NCBI RefSeq assembly: GCF_963678635.1
Contig: NC_087063.1
Coordinates: forward strand, 41,618,759-41,682,758
Length of the DNA: 64,000 nucleotides
Direction: 5' to 3'
Origin: Symsagittifera roscoffensis
Lineage: Eukaryota; Xenacoelomorpha; Acoela; Convolutidae
A program made the position numbers and the translations under genes. Shown piece by piece: positions 1 to 11,359 of the stretch; the stretch's first letter is position 1; every line of letters starts with the position of its first letter. The notes under the pieces were generated by a model. The model saw nothing but the letters and a program-made list of their open reading frames with translations, ran no database searches and was not told where the DNA came from.

Positions 1-2
1 GA

Positions 3-2091
3 CCTCAAGAACCGAACATAGCAGGGGAACTGGATGAAATGATTTCACTTCACGGAGAAGCTTTCAGAAATGGACCTGTTTATGTTAATATTCATTGGGC
101 AAATACTCATCACCCCGAAACGACCCCTCAGCACACCCAATTTTCATCGTCCGCAAGCGAGCCCCGACTCTCCGACTGCTCGTCGCCGAACGAAGTGAAT
201 CCGAATCACCCGATGAATCACCTTCGGTCATCGGGTCAGCCATCGTCGATTCCGAGACGATCGAAGACTAGTAACGCAAGTAGCAGTAATAACAGCAATC
301 AGTTCGAGACACACTCCCAACCTAATACCCTGCACAGCAGTCGGGCACAGCATGGCTCAGTTGAAAACAACAACAACAATTCAGACCATCACTACTCGCA
401 AATAGACAAAATCAGACAGAGTTTAATATCAGGTAACAATCTCAAATTTAAATCAGTCAAAAACCTTTCTGATATTCTTTAAATTCTAATATAGTTTTGT
501 TACTGACCGTTGTTGGTGCTCGAGCTCACCAATTGTTTATTTAAAAAGCAAAAAAAGATGGTGCATGTTTCAACTGGAAAATTGGATACTTTTGTTTCAA
601 AATGTCTGCATTTTAGAAGAAATCAGACCCTCAATGAACAGCAGTGAAGCCGACAGTCTCCATAACGAGTTCAACGCCAACAGTGGTTCGAGAAGAAACG
701 CACACAACCGCCAGCGAACCCCACAACACAGCTCCACGGGTGCCTCCCCCTCCCCCACCTCGACCCAGACTAAGGTGGTACAAAACGGAAACTACCAAAA
801 ACTGATTTCAAATTCGACCACAGCCGACGCCAAGTTATCCCGGGCTAATGTAGACTTACTTCCGGCGCCCAGTTTTACCCCGAGCACTACTGTTAACAAT
901 AGTGGTAGTTACCAAAGAAGAAAGAAAACAACGTCTAACAGTGATAATGTTCTTCCGTCAACCGACTCTTCTTTACCATACAAAGGTGCCAGCTATGGCT
1001 CACGGGATGTTTCGCCAGACCCTGATCAACTTTCATTGGACGGATCACGCGACGAGGTCTTTGTCGACGACGTCGACTACGCAGGAGGAAATAATTGTGT
1101 TGGTATGGCTCGTGAAATTGAAGCAAAAGTTCATATACGTAACGGCTCCACTTTGTCTTATGAAGACGAAATTAACTCACATGCTCAAGGATACGGACAG
1201 AAAGAATCGTTTGCGCACAGGTTGAGGAAAAAGTCTTCAAGCAAAACTACTGACCGGCCTCGCAATGGCAAAGACTACGGAGTTCCTCGAAATCTGGGAC
1301 ACCGTAATCTCACCACTGATTCGATAGGTTGCTACTCAAGTATAAACTACGGACCGTACGACAACGCAAAACAGCCTCGAAGAAACAGCGTGAAACATGA
1401 GTATGTAAACGTAGAATGCATTGATAACATATTCCAAGTCAAGCGAGAGGCTAATCTTCCAAGTTCGTGCGATAGTATCTCTGCTCTCGGAACCCGTGAC
1501 TCATTTTCCCCGACGAAAGCCGACTTTGGGTTCCGAAAGGCGCCTTATGAGAATGTAGTTGCGGTGCACGGAGGACAGTTTAGACAGCAGAAGCCTCCAA
1601 ATCCCAACGATTCTATATATCACAGCATTAGCTACACAGGTGCCAAACGGCGTACCGAAACCAACTCAAACCGATCGGGTCGAAGCGATGAGTTTGTGGT
1701 CGCGCAACCACAGCAAGGCAAAGTCCACTTGAACTATATAGACTTTTCGCCCGCTTCAGATGCCGCAGCGCAAGTTGCTAGGCAGCAAGCAATTAACCGG
1801 TCCCTAGAAAAGAAAAATCCAGGGTGCTCGAATCGAAGTCCCTCGGGAACCGTAAAACCGAACGGGACACGAGTGCAGCCAACAGTGCAGTACTGTGCGA
1901 TTGACGTTGAGTCGACAAATATTCTTCACAAGTGTTACGATGAGCACATAAAAGGGAGAAAAGAAATCTATGACAGGAACCACCAAAGGCCCCCCGTTGC
2001 CAACAGTACCTATAAATCAGTGGAGAACCGACATCATTCTAATTCGTCCGCGGGATCTGGGGGAAGTTTACCGCGTCCCGGTTACAGATAA
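3..2091 (+). CDS. C-terminal part of a phosphotyrosine docking/adaptor protein (IRS/FRS/GAB-like), two exons
   Basis: Exons 3-432 and 617-2091 join in phase and end at a TAA; the 5' part lies outside the window, so no PH/PTB domain can be seen. The protein is Ser/Asn/Pro-rich and disordered-looking, with spaced tyrosine motifs. GRB2-type YxN sites are YVNI (nt 81), YDNA (1357), YVNV (1402) and YENV (1546). Two SHP2-type sites near the C-terminus are LNYIDF (Tyr at 1735) and VQYCAI (Tyr at 1891), the latter followed by DVESTNIL. Paired C-terminal [ILV]xYxx[hydrophobic] sites next to an acidic/T stretch are known from IRS and GAB proteins, and FRS2 tails are similar. Such proteins sit under the membrane and recruit GRB2/SHP2 to activated receptor kinases. 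Family assignment is inference from motifs; reading frame and splicing are seen directly. The open frame, stop and poly(A) signal make this the only convincing host gene in the window. Confidence 0.75.
433..616 (+). other. Intron (184 bp, GT-AG, phase 1)
   Basis: The donor is TCAG|GTAACA and the acceptor is a pyrimidine-rich stretch ending TTTTAG. Splicing joins the first codon base at 432 to 617-618 to make a Glu codon and then runs straight into the second open frame. Without splicing the first frame stops at 480-482. The second frame is open upstream only because part of the intron is open by chance. Confidence 0.8.
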
Positions 2092-2273
2092 AGTCATTTG
2101 AAAATGGAGGAAGAAAATCCTCAGAAAACATTTTCAGTGTCAGAGACCAGGCAGCCGCGAATTTAAGATTCAGGAGAGTTTTAGGCAGAAAAGAATTTTG
2201 CCCAAGACGTTTTTTGAAGTAAAACTTTTATGAAAAAGACTAAAACAGAGTAAAGTGAAATTTGTAGAATGAA

Positions 2274-2279
2274 AATAAA
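2274..2279 (+). terminator. Poly(A) signal AATAAA of the adaptor gene
   Basis: A canonical AATAAA lies 183 bp after the stop codon. It is followed by a T/GT-rich stretch (about 2288-2310), as expected for a cleavage and polyadenylation region. The span 2092-2273 is therefore the likely 3' UTR. Confidence 0.7.
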
Positions 2280-2643
2280 ACTCAATTCAGTTTATTTTGT
2301 GTTATTTCTCGTAGACATTAACGTTTTAAAGTAATACTTGGTTTCGAGATCTTAATTGTTGTCGTTTTTATATAGCGAATTCCAAATCAGATGGTAAAAA
2401 TTTTTGTTTTCAAATGAGCATAAGTGAGATTTTTGTATCGGTACGACTCTTTTGGCGTTCTAAATTGGATTGAGAAGAAATACAAAACTGCTCATTTATC
2501 AGGGCAAAGCCATGAATGTTCCGACTGTCCCTTAATTCGGTGTCCTACAATTTAATACCATACAATTTAACACCGTACATTTTAACACCTAGCCATTTCA
2601 CTACTAAAATTAACATCGAATAGTTTTTGGAAAAAAAATATTG
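2280..2643. other. Intergenic sequence downstream of the adaptor gene
   Basis: AT-rich non-coding sequence. Around 2540-2600 a short motif of the type ACAATTTAATACCATACA recurs about three times with small changes, a minor local tandem repeat. I see nothing else. Confidence 0.5.
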
Positions 2644-2650
2644 AAAACCT

Positions 2651-2987
2651 AGCACTTAGCATAGTGGTAAGGCGTTCACTTTAGAATCGTCAGATCGTGT
2701 AATCGATCCCATGCCATGGCAATGATAGTGTGTGAGGACGAGCTCTCACTTGACCTCTAGCTTCAGGTCTACCACAACCTGACCAAATTTGACTGCAATA
2801 GTGGTACCACATGAAAGTTCTAGACGCACAAAAACGGCCTTGAGTCGCAAATAAGAGCTTCGCTCAACAAAATAACACAGTCTGGAATGTGGGGAAATAA
2901 TATAAACGGACTATCCTCGACAGGACTGTTAAAGCCTACTGATAGCTCCTCTGCGATTCGCAGGAACTACAATTAATTAATTAATTA
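2651..2987 (+). mobile_element. tRNA-derived SINE with A/B boxes, AATT tail and target-site duplication
   Basis: The head resembles a tRNA gene. An A box (TAGCATAGTGGTAAGG, about 2657-2672) and a B-box-like element (AATCGATCCC, 2701-2710) are spaced as in a tRNA, giving an internal RNA polymerase III promoter. The body of about 250 bp is unrelated to tRNA. The 3' end carries a short stem (CTCCTCTGCG...CGCAGGAAC region) followed by a repeated AATT tail. The element is flanked by the 7-bp direct repeat AAAACCT (2644-2650 and 2988-2994), the footprint of LINE-assisted insertion. I do not recognise the SINE family, and it has no protein-coding capacity. Confidence 0.8.
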
Positions 2988-2994
2988 AAAACCT

Positions 2995-4920
2995 CTACAT
3001 TTTGGACAATATCAAAGTGTAAAATTTTAAGCGGTACGAAATTAATAAGACCAATTAGCTAGCCTCAATTCAATTTAGAACAATTTTGTTACGCGGGATA
3101 GTTTGCCACGCGTAAACAATTCGCGTTAGGCTCTCAGCATTATGAATAAACTCTTCAAAGCGCCCATAATTTAGTCCAGAACATGGAAAGTTTGGCAATA
3201 TTCAAATCCCATAACTTTACAAAAAATGATCGGAGGCGAATATCTTTTTTCATTTCAACTCAGAAAGTCGTTATTTTCAATGGGGTAGAAAAGTTTTTTG
3301 TTGAAAATTATTATTTCGATAGGTGAAAATTGACTGAATAAAAACAACCACACCGAGCATAAATATTCCGTTTTCTTCTTAAGTCGGAACAATTATTTTT
3401 TAAACAAAAGTCTTGAAAGTCTTTCAGAAAATTTGTTGGTTAAATGTCCCTTTTAATGCTGCTTAACAATGTTCATAATCTGAGCATTTAAATATGTTGT
3501 ATTTTCTGAAAATTTTTACAAAAGGCTATCAGACAAAGTTAAAATGATGTATTGTACGTCGAACTGACAGATAAAAACGCTATCAGGATTTTAAAAATTT
3601 CATTTCTCGATTGCCTACATATAAATAACTAGCAGACCAGATTATCACCTAGCCTGACCAAAATAGCGTGCCGAGGGGGGGGGGGTAGGGGCGACCGTTC
3701 CCCTCCCCCTCAATTCCCATAAATCAGATCATCATATTTGAAAACAAAAGTATGATAATTATTCAAAAATCATTCATATGATAATTATCCATCATGCTTG
3801 AATAATGTCATCGTTCCGACCATATAAAAAAATTAGAAACTTTGTTTTCGAGTGTGCTTACGCTTTTTTATGCCCACAAGCAACTACCATAAAAATCATC
3901 GAAATGAGTTGAATGAAAATTCATAATCAAGCCATTTCAGTCGTGATTCGACTGACAAAATTCAAGAATTTTCTCACCTTTAAAAATTAGATAATTATTC
4001 TTGATTACAATTTTAAAAAATATAAAAACTTTTCCGTATACTACTTACATTTTGTTTTGTTAGTTATTCATTTTAAATAACATCTAATGCAAGTTACGCC
4101 TGAATCATTAACACTCTAGTGAAATTAAAAGAAGCATGAAATAAAAAATAACTTTGGACTTTAGGGAGGGGAAATTGTAAGTGTAGATTCTTTTCCGGCG
4201 AGTCGTCTCCTCTAAGCACGCTTTCACTCTACTCAACTGCCGCAGAGATTCTCCCCTTTATACCGTGTAATAGCGGGGGACACTAAGACACGATATGATC
4301 CACAATCCCGAAAGGGTTATGTTGGTGGTCAGACTAAATCGGCCGATCAAAGGATTACGCAACTTCCCCCTTTGCGGATGACATTTTTCGCCATACACAG
4401 ATTTGACGTGGGTTACTTATCGTAATTTCAGAAAAAGCTGTCACACGATTAACTTCGTCCCCTTTACACACAAGGATCACCAAAGCCGAATTTTTTGAGA
4501 CACGAAATGACTAATACTATGGACTGATAACAAGAATTATCGCATTCAAAATACAGTAGTCCACTGTTTGCACATAGAAAACCATCGGGAAATTTGCGAA
4601 TGTTGATTAACCTTAGGCGAACATATCACTCAATCAAAACTGATCATATAAACAGCAACTTTTCATTTTCAATTATGACCAATTCATCGAATCAAATTTC
4701 GGAAAAAGGTTGTTTACCAAGTTTGATTGCTCTCAATTTTATCACTGGGTACAAATGACAGATGACCTTTCTGTCCTTTTTTTGGCAATTTTTCCTGATC
4801 TCGAATTTACGCTTACAAATACATCGCTCAAGGTTTAAGAAAATCTGTCACGGGATCTAGTTGTTTTTACGCCACTACCTTGATACATGTCTATCAGCTG
4901 ATTTGTGCACTCAGTTCATG
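2995..4920. other. AT-rich intergenic region, no gene recognised
   Basis: No convincing ORF. A purine-rich G run (3674-3685) is followed by a C-rich counterpart (3700-3711) that could pair with it. TATGATAATTAT-like motifs recur around 3750-3800. A GC-richer island at about 4140-4460 lacks ORFs and could be a solo LTR or 5' leader of the decayed Ty3/Gypsy element that follows. That link is only positional. Confidence 0.4.
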
Positions 4921-4924
4921 GATG

Positions 4925-6530
4925 ACGTAGGAAGTGCTCTGAGAAAATTTGATGAATTATTATCAATTTTTTTTGAAAAATTTTCAAAGCATTAGAAAGT
5001 TTGGACTTAAATTGTCAAAAGTAAATGTGAAATTGGATCTCAAATAATGTAATTTTGGGGCAAGTTTGTTACACCAGCAGGCGTAGCGCTTGAAATATAA
5101 ACTTTTTCTCGTTTCTAAGAAAAGTGAAAAAATGCCGCAAACTCTTAAGCAAATGAAAAAACTGATTGGTTTCATACAATTTTTTAGGAACTATATACCA
5201 AGCTTAGGCAATGAACTCCTATCATTTCAAAAAATTACAAAGAAAAGAGGTCAAATTCAAGATGAAATATGCGCACCATAAAAGTCTTGAAGTGTTAAAG
5301 CCTTACCTATTCCAAGCAACGAAGGTAACACTTTTTTGCATAAACCAGGGTTACAATAGGTTATGCTTAGTAACGGAAGCTACCATGGAAACGGTTTTGT
5401 GCTAATGGTTGAAGACTAATGAAAACTGAAAAAAAGTGAAATGAAAACGTATGCACCAGTTTCATTTGGTTCGAGACTCTTCAACACAACTCAAATGAAG
5501 GTCACCATCTACTATAAAGAGTTTTTGTTTTTGCTGCTCTACTTCGCTCTTGATTTATTCTCTCATTTGATCTGGGATCTTCAAAGCCAGTGATAATTCC
5601 CGGTGACAATTGGAGCTTAGCGCAATTTTTCTTAGCCAAAAAAACTATGCCTTCACTCTGTAGTTTTTTGGATCCAGGCATGGCCTTTAAAAAATTATCG
5701 CGCATATTCACGGAAAGACAAGTTATGCAGCAAATTTCTTGTCTAGAATGCAAACCGATCCATCAGCTTCAATTAATTTAGACAAAATTCTAGTAAAAGA
5801 GATACAGATTGACACGACAGCGAAAGTACCTGATGCATCGCTCAACCTGGCTGACTCACTGGAAAATGCCTTCTCCAAATAGGACGACACCACAATTGAC
5901 GACACCTTGAAAGCACAATAGCAGAAGCATGAACTTTATGAGTCCTGTTTCCGCGAGTTAAATGTTCAAGAATGCGAAGATTGACGCGAAGATTGACGCT
6001 TTTTGATGCTCAAACCAATTTCGTCATTGCGATGTTTCCCAAAAGGCATGATACAAGTCGTTATCGTTGGACCTATGAAGTCACCAGTGTACAAATTCGT
6101 TCTCACTGGAATCAAAGTATTCTCCAAAAACCTATTTGTAGCACCAGTGACGATTGCTAGCGCAGATACTGTTGCGCGAGAGCTCAAAAAAAATTCCCAA
6201 ATGGTTACATACCAAAATAAATAGCAGATCTTGGAAAAAGCTTCACGGCATAACTGATTAAAATTAAACACGCGACGCTTAAACATTCAATTGGAATTGT
6301 TGAACGACCTTATGGATCTCCTAAAAGCATACTGAGGTTGAACAGTGACCAAAAATTGTCAGATTGGCTCAATGATTTCCCACTGGCAAATTTTAATCAT
6401 AACTTATCAAACTAGTCATCATTTGAAAGTTGTCCAAGCTCAGATTTCCACGGAAAAGAGCCAACAACACCTCTTGATCTTCGCTTTTTGACGAAAACAA
6501 TAGAAGCAGTAACAGCAGAATCAGAGTTTG
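4925..6530 (+). pseudogene. Decayed Ty3/Gypsy-type pol (RT thumb, RNase H, integrase remnants)
   Basis: Pieces of one polyprotein appear in order on the plus strand in shifting frames. An RT connection/thumb segment of the form LKQMKKLIGFIQFFRNYIP lies at about 5135-5195. An RNase H-like stretch (APVSFGSRLFNTTQ, about 5452-5496) follows, with SLAQFF near 5615. An integrase C-terminal stretch (ERPYGSPKSILRLNS and HGKEPTTPLDLRF) lies at about 6300-6490. Many stops and frameshifts interrupt it and no active-site set is complete. It belongs to a different lineage from the large element at 30 kb, since the pol motifs differ. Family calls come from recognised motif strings; the extent of the remnant is approximate. 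Confidence 0.65.
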
Positions 6531-7810
6531 TTACGTCAATGCAAGATGCGCTGCTGGAAAAAATTTAAGAAGAACAATGCTACTTTAATTATACCGAAGA
6601 TACCGAAGCTAATATGACCAGAAAGCTTTCTCACAGCCACAAAAACTTCATTCAGTCTGCCTTTTACTGAATCTGCTGTTGACTATTCAATGCGATTTTG
6701 GAAGCACATCGATGCAAGTTTGGATACTATTCTACAGAATTGAAAAACGTTTAACAAATTGAACTACGTTATTCGGAAAGTTGGAACGAACTTTACCCAG
6801 TGTGTTCATTAAATCTTACCTCGTCCAACTCAACCGCAGGATCAATCAAAAGGCGTTGAAATGGTTATGGAACCACCGTGAACAAAAAGAAAAAAACAGC
6901 AGATGAAGCCAGAGATTGAATTTACGGACAAGTTAGATTAAGCGACGACGTCCGCGTTCAATCAATTCCACAGCGAGAACACAAGCCTTAAAAATTTAGC
7001 CTCGGACTTTAAACAGACAAGAAACGGTACCCATCACATTGAGTACAAAGCCAACACCGGAAGAACAAGCGAAAACACGGAAAACAGTAAAAGAGGTCAA
7101 CAACAAAAATCTATCAAGCGATGAAAAGAAGGACATCATTCGATCAATAGTACGACGAGCAAAACAGACAATAAGAATTAATAGCGCGAGCGCATGCGCT
7201 GGCCTAAATAACCTGACCATCAACGCGATTTCGAAGTTTCAAACATTTTCTATGGACCAGGAACTGTTCTAATTTTCTTAAATACCATGGCTGCTTGTGT
7301 CTCGAGTGACTTTCAAATGAACATGGGATTAGCGCGCCAGATCAGAGAAGTCTACCCAGGGTTAGAGACAACTCTCCAAGCCATAGAAAACCCACAAGTT
7401 GGAGCATCAGTGTCAATGCGTATACCACAACAGAAGAACAGTATACCACAATCTTTAATCTAGGCATGAAAAGTCAGTTTTCCAAAAAACTAAACTATTA
7501 AAATCTATCGCGCAGCCTTAATTGCATTCGAAAGTGCTAACCAAGCAAAGTGAATCACAATTAGTGCTACTAAAAATAGGATTTCGACTTGAAAAATTGA
7601 AAGAATTATCTGTTTTTCATATAACTAACGAGGTTTTTGTGAAACAGACACCCAAGTTTTTATATATGTGTATCAGGAGCTCCCAGAAAGAATCGATAGC
7701 TATCTCCGGTACCAATATCCACTAAAAAAACAGAGAACAAAAATAATAACATGATGATGTATAATGGATGCTGAAAATTTACTGAAGATGATAAAGCCAG
7801 ATGACTTCGA
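6531..7810 (+). other. Probable retroelement tail or start of another decayed element
   Basis: Frame fragments continue on the plus strand. A short ORF at 7039-7272 (77 codons, Lys/Arg/Glu-rich, no motif recognised) and another at 7522-7725 have no start context or domain. Base composition resembles the preceding pol remnant. I read this as continuing transposon debris and do not assign a function. Confidence 0.3.
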
Positions 7811-10260
7811 TCGAACAAGAGAAACAATCAAAAAAATTTTTTTTATTGATTCTATTATCATTTAACACAGTCAAAACTGCTCGCAAAAATTGCACCGGTT
7901 ACTAATAGATTCAAAGACACCCATCGCACGCATTTTGATAGACTACAAGACAAGACTCAGAAAAGAATGGAAAGTACAGAAAACTTAAGAAATCAGAAAA
8001 AAAATCAAAGATTGATTGGTCATAACTTTCGAAAGCAAGTCTTTTGAAACAACTCCCCGACCTAAGGGTAAGTAATGGAAGCTTGTGCGTCGACAGATAC
8101 CAGTTTAGCTACAAAAATTGCCCCGTGTTTTTTTTGAATAACCCATGGGGGTTTTATCAAAAAATTTCAGTGGATTATAGCCTGAAAAAATTACAGATGA
8201 AATTTGAACTGAAATGCGGTTCACAAACGTTACCCGGAGTGGTTCTGAAAAATCTATCAAACGGCTTACCTCAATGAAAAACAAACCATTCTATTCATAG
8301 CACAGCTTTCATAACACCGGCTAGTTTTTGAGCAGTGCTCCTGAAACTGAGGAATATTCATATAACTTTCACATTAAACCATAGAAATACTTTCGATATA
8401 ATCAGAACAGCTTAGAAAAAATGTAGCAAAAACTTCATTCTCAGCAGCCAATTGAAAGCGTCTTACCTAATTCATTCGAGCCCGCTCTGAATCAAAACTT
8501 AACTTAATCGCGAACCAGCTGCTAACGCTTCTATCAGTAGACACAAATTTTCAATTGAAATAACAGTTCTCGCAAAAGTTGATGGACTCAAATAAGCAAA
8601 ATGTCATCAAAAATGTGCATTACTGTTTCAATTAAAGTCAAGTCAAATTTTTTTTTTTCAGGATTAAGGCCCTGTTTAGGCAAGAAACGCCCTCAGAAAA
8701 GATAATACAAAACACTAGAAAGAAGAGTGCATGTTTGAAAGCGTATATATATCAATTAAACCCGTGCTGCAAGTTACTAAAAAACGCAAACAAACTCAAC
8801 AAAACTCATCAATATAATTTCGTTGAAATAAATTCGCGCTAAATGAAGATACTGCGTTAATTGAAATGCTTCATTTGAAAGCAAAAAATGAAATCTTAGC
8901 AGTAACTTAGAAACAACAACTGCTTCAATTGAGCAAATCTTTTCAAACACAAAATAATACAGAAGAAAAGTAACAACAAATATGTGTCATCAAGAAAATC
9001 GGCACAAAGACGCTGCGCTAGCTGTTGGAAACAACAACTTTTGCCAAGCAAAGCTAGTTAAATTTAGAGAAATATTCATATCAGAATCAAAAACCTGTAT
9101 GCTTACCAAAAACTATCAATAAAACTAGAATTCATCATTAGTCACTTTTCCCCTCATATTTCGACTCAAGGTGTCTCAACAATGAATTCGCTATCAAACC
9201 ATTATGATTTCATATCATTTTCACAAAGATGCATTTTTTGAAATTGCATCAACGAAATTCTGAATAGCCGGTAATCTTAGCGATGGATAGGTAATCCATT
9301 ACAAAAAGCAAGATCATTATCGACATTGACTGAAAATTTTTACATGAAACATTTGTGCCAGTCGGTCATATCCTGACGTTCATCTTATTTTTGGGGTGAA
9401 ATGGACTTTTCGAAAAAATTGAATTGACCATACAGTGCTCAAGTTTCTCGCAACAGCTTAAACCGAATGTAAAAAAAATCAGAAGAATCGAATTCATAAT
9501 TGCGTGATAGTGAGGAAAACCGATCTGGAGTCAAGTTGCTATTCAAAACTTGTCCAAAAAAAATCAATTCGAGTAGAGCTCTTTTGTTCCCGATAGAGAG
9601 CATCGAGGGTGGATTCGCGAGTGCTATTTTTGGAGGAAGGAGAACTGTGCCTGATAAGGTCGCCCACTCAAGTGACTCAGTGTTTCAGAACTTATAAAAC
9701 TTCTTGAGTCAAAAGTTATCGCTTTGTTACAGCTTCTAGAGTTATTCTAGTTGTTTTACTTGATCAGTTCCAGAGTTGTTGTCTAGATGTGAGTACTGAA
9801 TTTAATTACCAGAGTGCATTTTATAGAGTTATGTTTAAATAAGGCGAGTTTCTGATTGATCCTTCTAAAATGGATCAAAGGTCCATTGTCCAACAAAATC
9901 TAATTGTTTTTACTTGAGTTTCCAATCTTGTTCTAAGCAGCGTTTGCGTGTTTTAGGCATTTGGAGACCTAACCTGGGGATGTGCTCTTTTCTAGAGTAG
10001 AGCGGGTGTAATTAGTAGTCTTCAAGCTGTAACACGATATCGATGTCACATATCTTAAGTGAACCGAATTGAATCCGACAGGTTGAAGTACACAAAAACA
10101 AAAGAAAGTGCCCCTGACCTTGAGCCAATGATTATAGGACTTATTTTTTTAAGCTCATTTGTGACTTAGGGACAGAGAGAATTGAAAAAGTAAATTACGA
10201 TTGTTTTTGCACATTTTGGCTTCATCAGGTTAGAAAGTATTAAAACTTAAGCTAATAGCG

Positions 10261-10403
10261 CAGATGTTAGTTGGCAAATTATAGAAAGCTCAAGCAATCA
10301 AAAAAACTGCTAATACTAGAGGCACTACATATCAGCAAGGAGGAATCGGGCTTGAACACGCGCGATGGGTGTATGAACAGGGAGTTGATACTGAAAATTT
10401 AGT
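10261..10403 (+). pseudogene. Penelope-like GIY-YIG C-terminal tail, unit 1
   Basis: The frame beginning at 10263 reads DVSWQIIESSSNQ. After a one-base shift it reads LLILEALHISKEESGLNTR and stops at a TAG near 10403. This matches the end of Penelope-like ORFs, where SW-I---S-N precedes an L-EA--I motif and GLN. A related version is readable on the minus strand at 16408-16525 (NSADLSWEIIDRSNNQ). The catalytic GIY-YIG part is not adjacent; it lies about 690 bp downstream in the same unit and belongs to the next repeat in reading order. Confidence 0.6.
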
Positions 10404-11089
10404 CCCAAACTAATTTTGGTTTCCTATTTAAAAACGTCATGTCTAAATCAAAATTATGACTCAGAAACATCCAGACAAATTATCAAAAAATGTTTATATA
10501 AATTTAGAGGTTAAAAGCATTTTAATCTAAAATTTAGAAGATTAATCTAACAAGAATCTAGAAAACAAAAACGACCATATTCGAACCATCATGTACTGTC
10601 GAAGGAAGGTTGCCCACAACGTAATGGAGTAATTGATATAGACGGTGATTCTGACCATCTCGAAGAAAAAGTTTCAGGTCTCCAAGTTCAAGGAGAAATG
10701 TCAACCCGAGATCATTGAAGTGTACACTGAGCTCTACCAACAACACGAACTCGAACTAAAGTTTTTGAGCCTCGTGTGGGAGCACAAGGAGCGTTTTGCG
10801 AACTGATTTGGAAAAAATGAATCAGCAGAAAAGACTTTCGCAGACCCGGCGCAGGGCACAGGCGAAGCGGGTAGCGACGAATAGACAGCAGGAGGACGAC
10901 AAGCTGTAACCACAGTGAGGTTAATTGCATTCTGGGATTTGCGCTGTTAGCACCTTGTGAGATTTTATTTCTCGTTGCCGGCAGGGCAAGAAACATTGTG
11001 CATTTACCATCGACGTTCCTGAAATTCATTCTCAGAAAAAAATGACTTATATGACTGGAAAACTCTTTTGAATTATACAAAATTCTTGC

Positions 11090-11359
11090 AAAATTAAAAC
11101 CAACAAAGATAGAAACTCGGGCAACAAATGACAAGCTAGACAAAAAACCCCCAATGCTCATGCTTCAATATCGAGGAAATCAAAGTCAATTGTTTGCAAA
11201 CAAGGTGCGCATCATCACCAACGCACAAACTGTGTTAACGACCCGGAAAAAAACCACTCTTTCCTCCCTTAGATCGTCCTTCTCCCGTGATCTGAAACCC
11301 CATGTGGTTTACAAACTGTCTTGTTGTAGATGTAATTCGACCTATTTTGGACAAACTTT
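11090..11359 (+). pseudogene. Penelope-like linker and GIY-YIG N-terminal half, end of unit 1
   Basis: Frames here give PPMLMLQYRGNQSQLFANKV and, after a short stretch, HVVYKLSCCRCNSTYFGQT. The second is the first half of a Penelope GIY-YIG nuclease, with the CxxC insert preceding the TYxGQT strand. The same order (linker, then VVYKLSC-GC-STYVGQT) is seen in the minus-strand element at 16.4-17.8 kb. The frame is cut at FRTRETI, exactly where the next tandem unit begins. The catalytic Arg/Glu region and the HIxEH-type motif are missing here. Confidence 0.65.

Noticed and set aside
10712-11161. 149-codon minus-strand frame in the tandem unit
   Set aside because: It is antisense to Penelope-like coding remnants, has no domain, and in the second unit is shortened to 101 codons.
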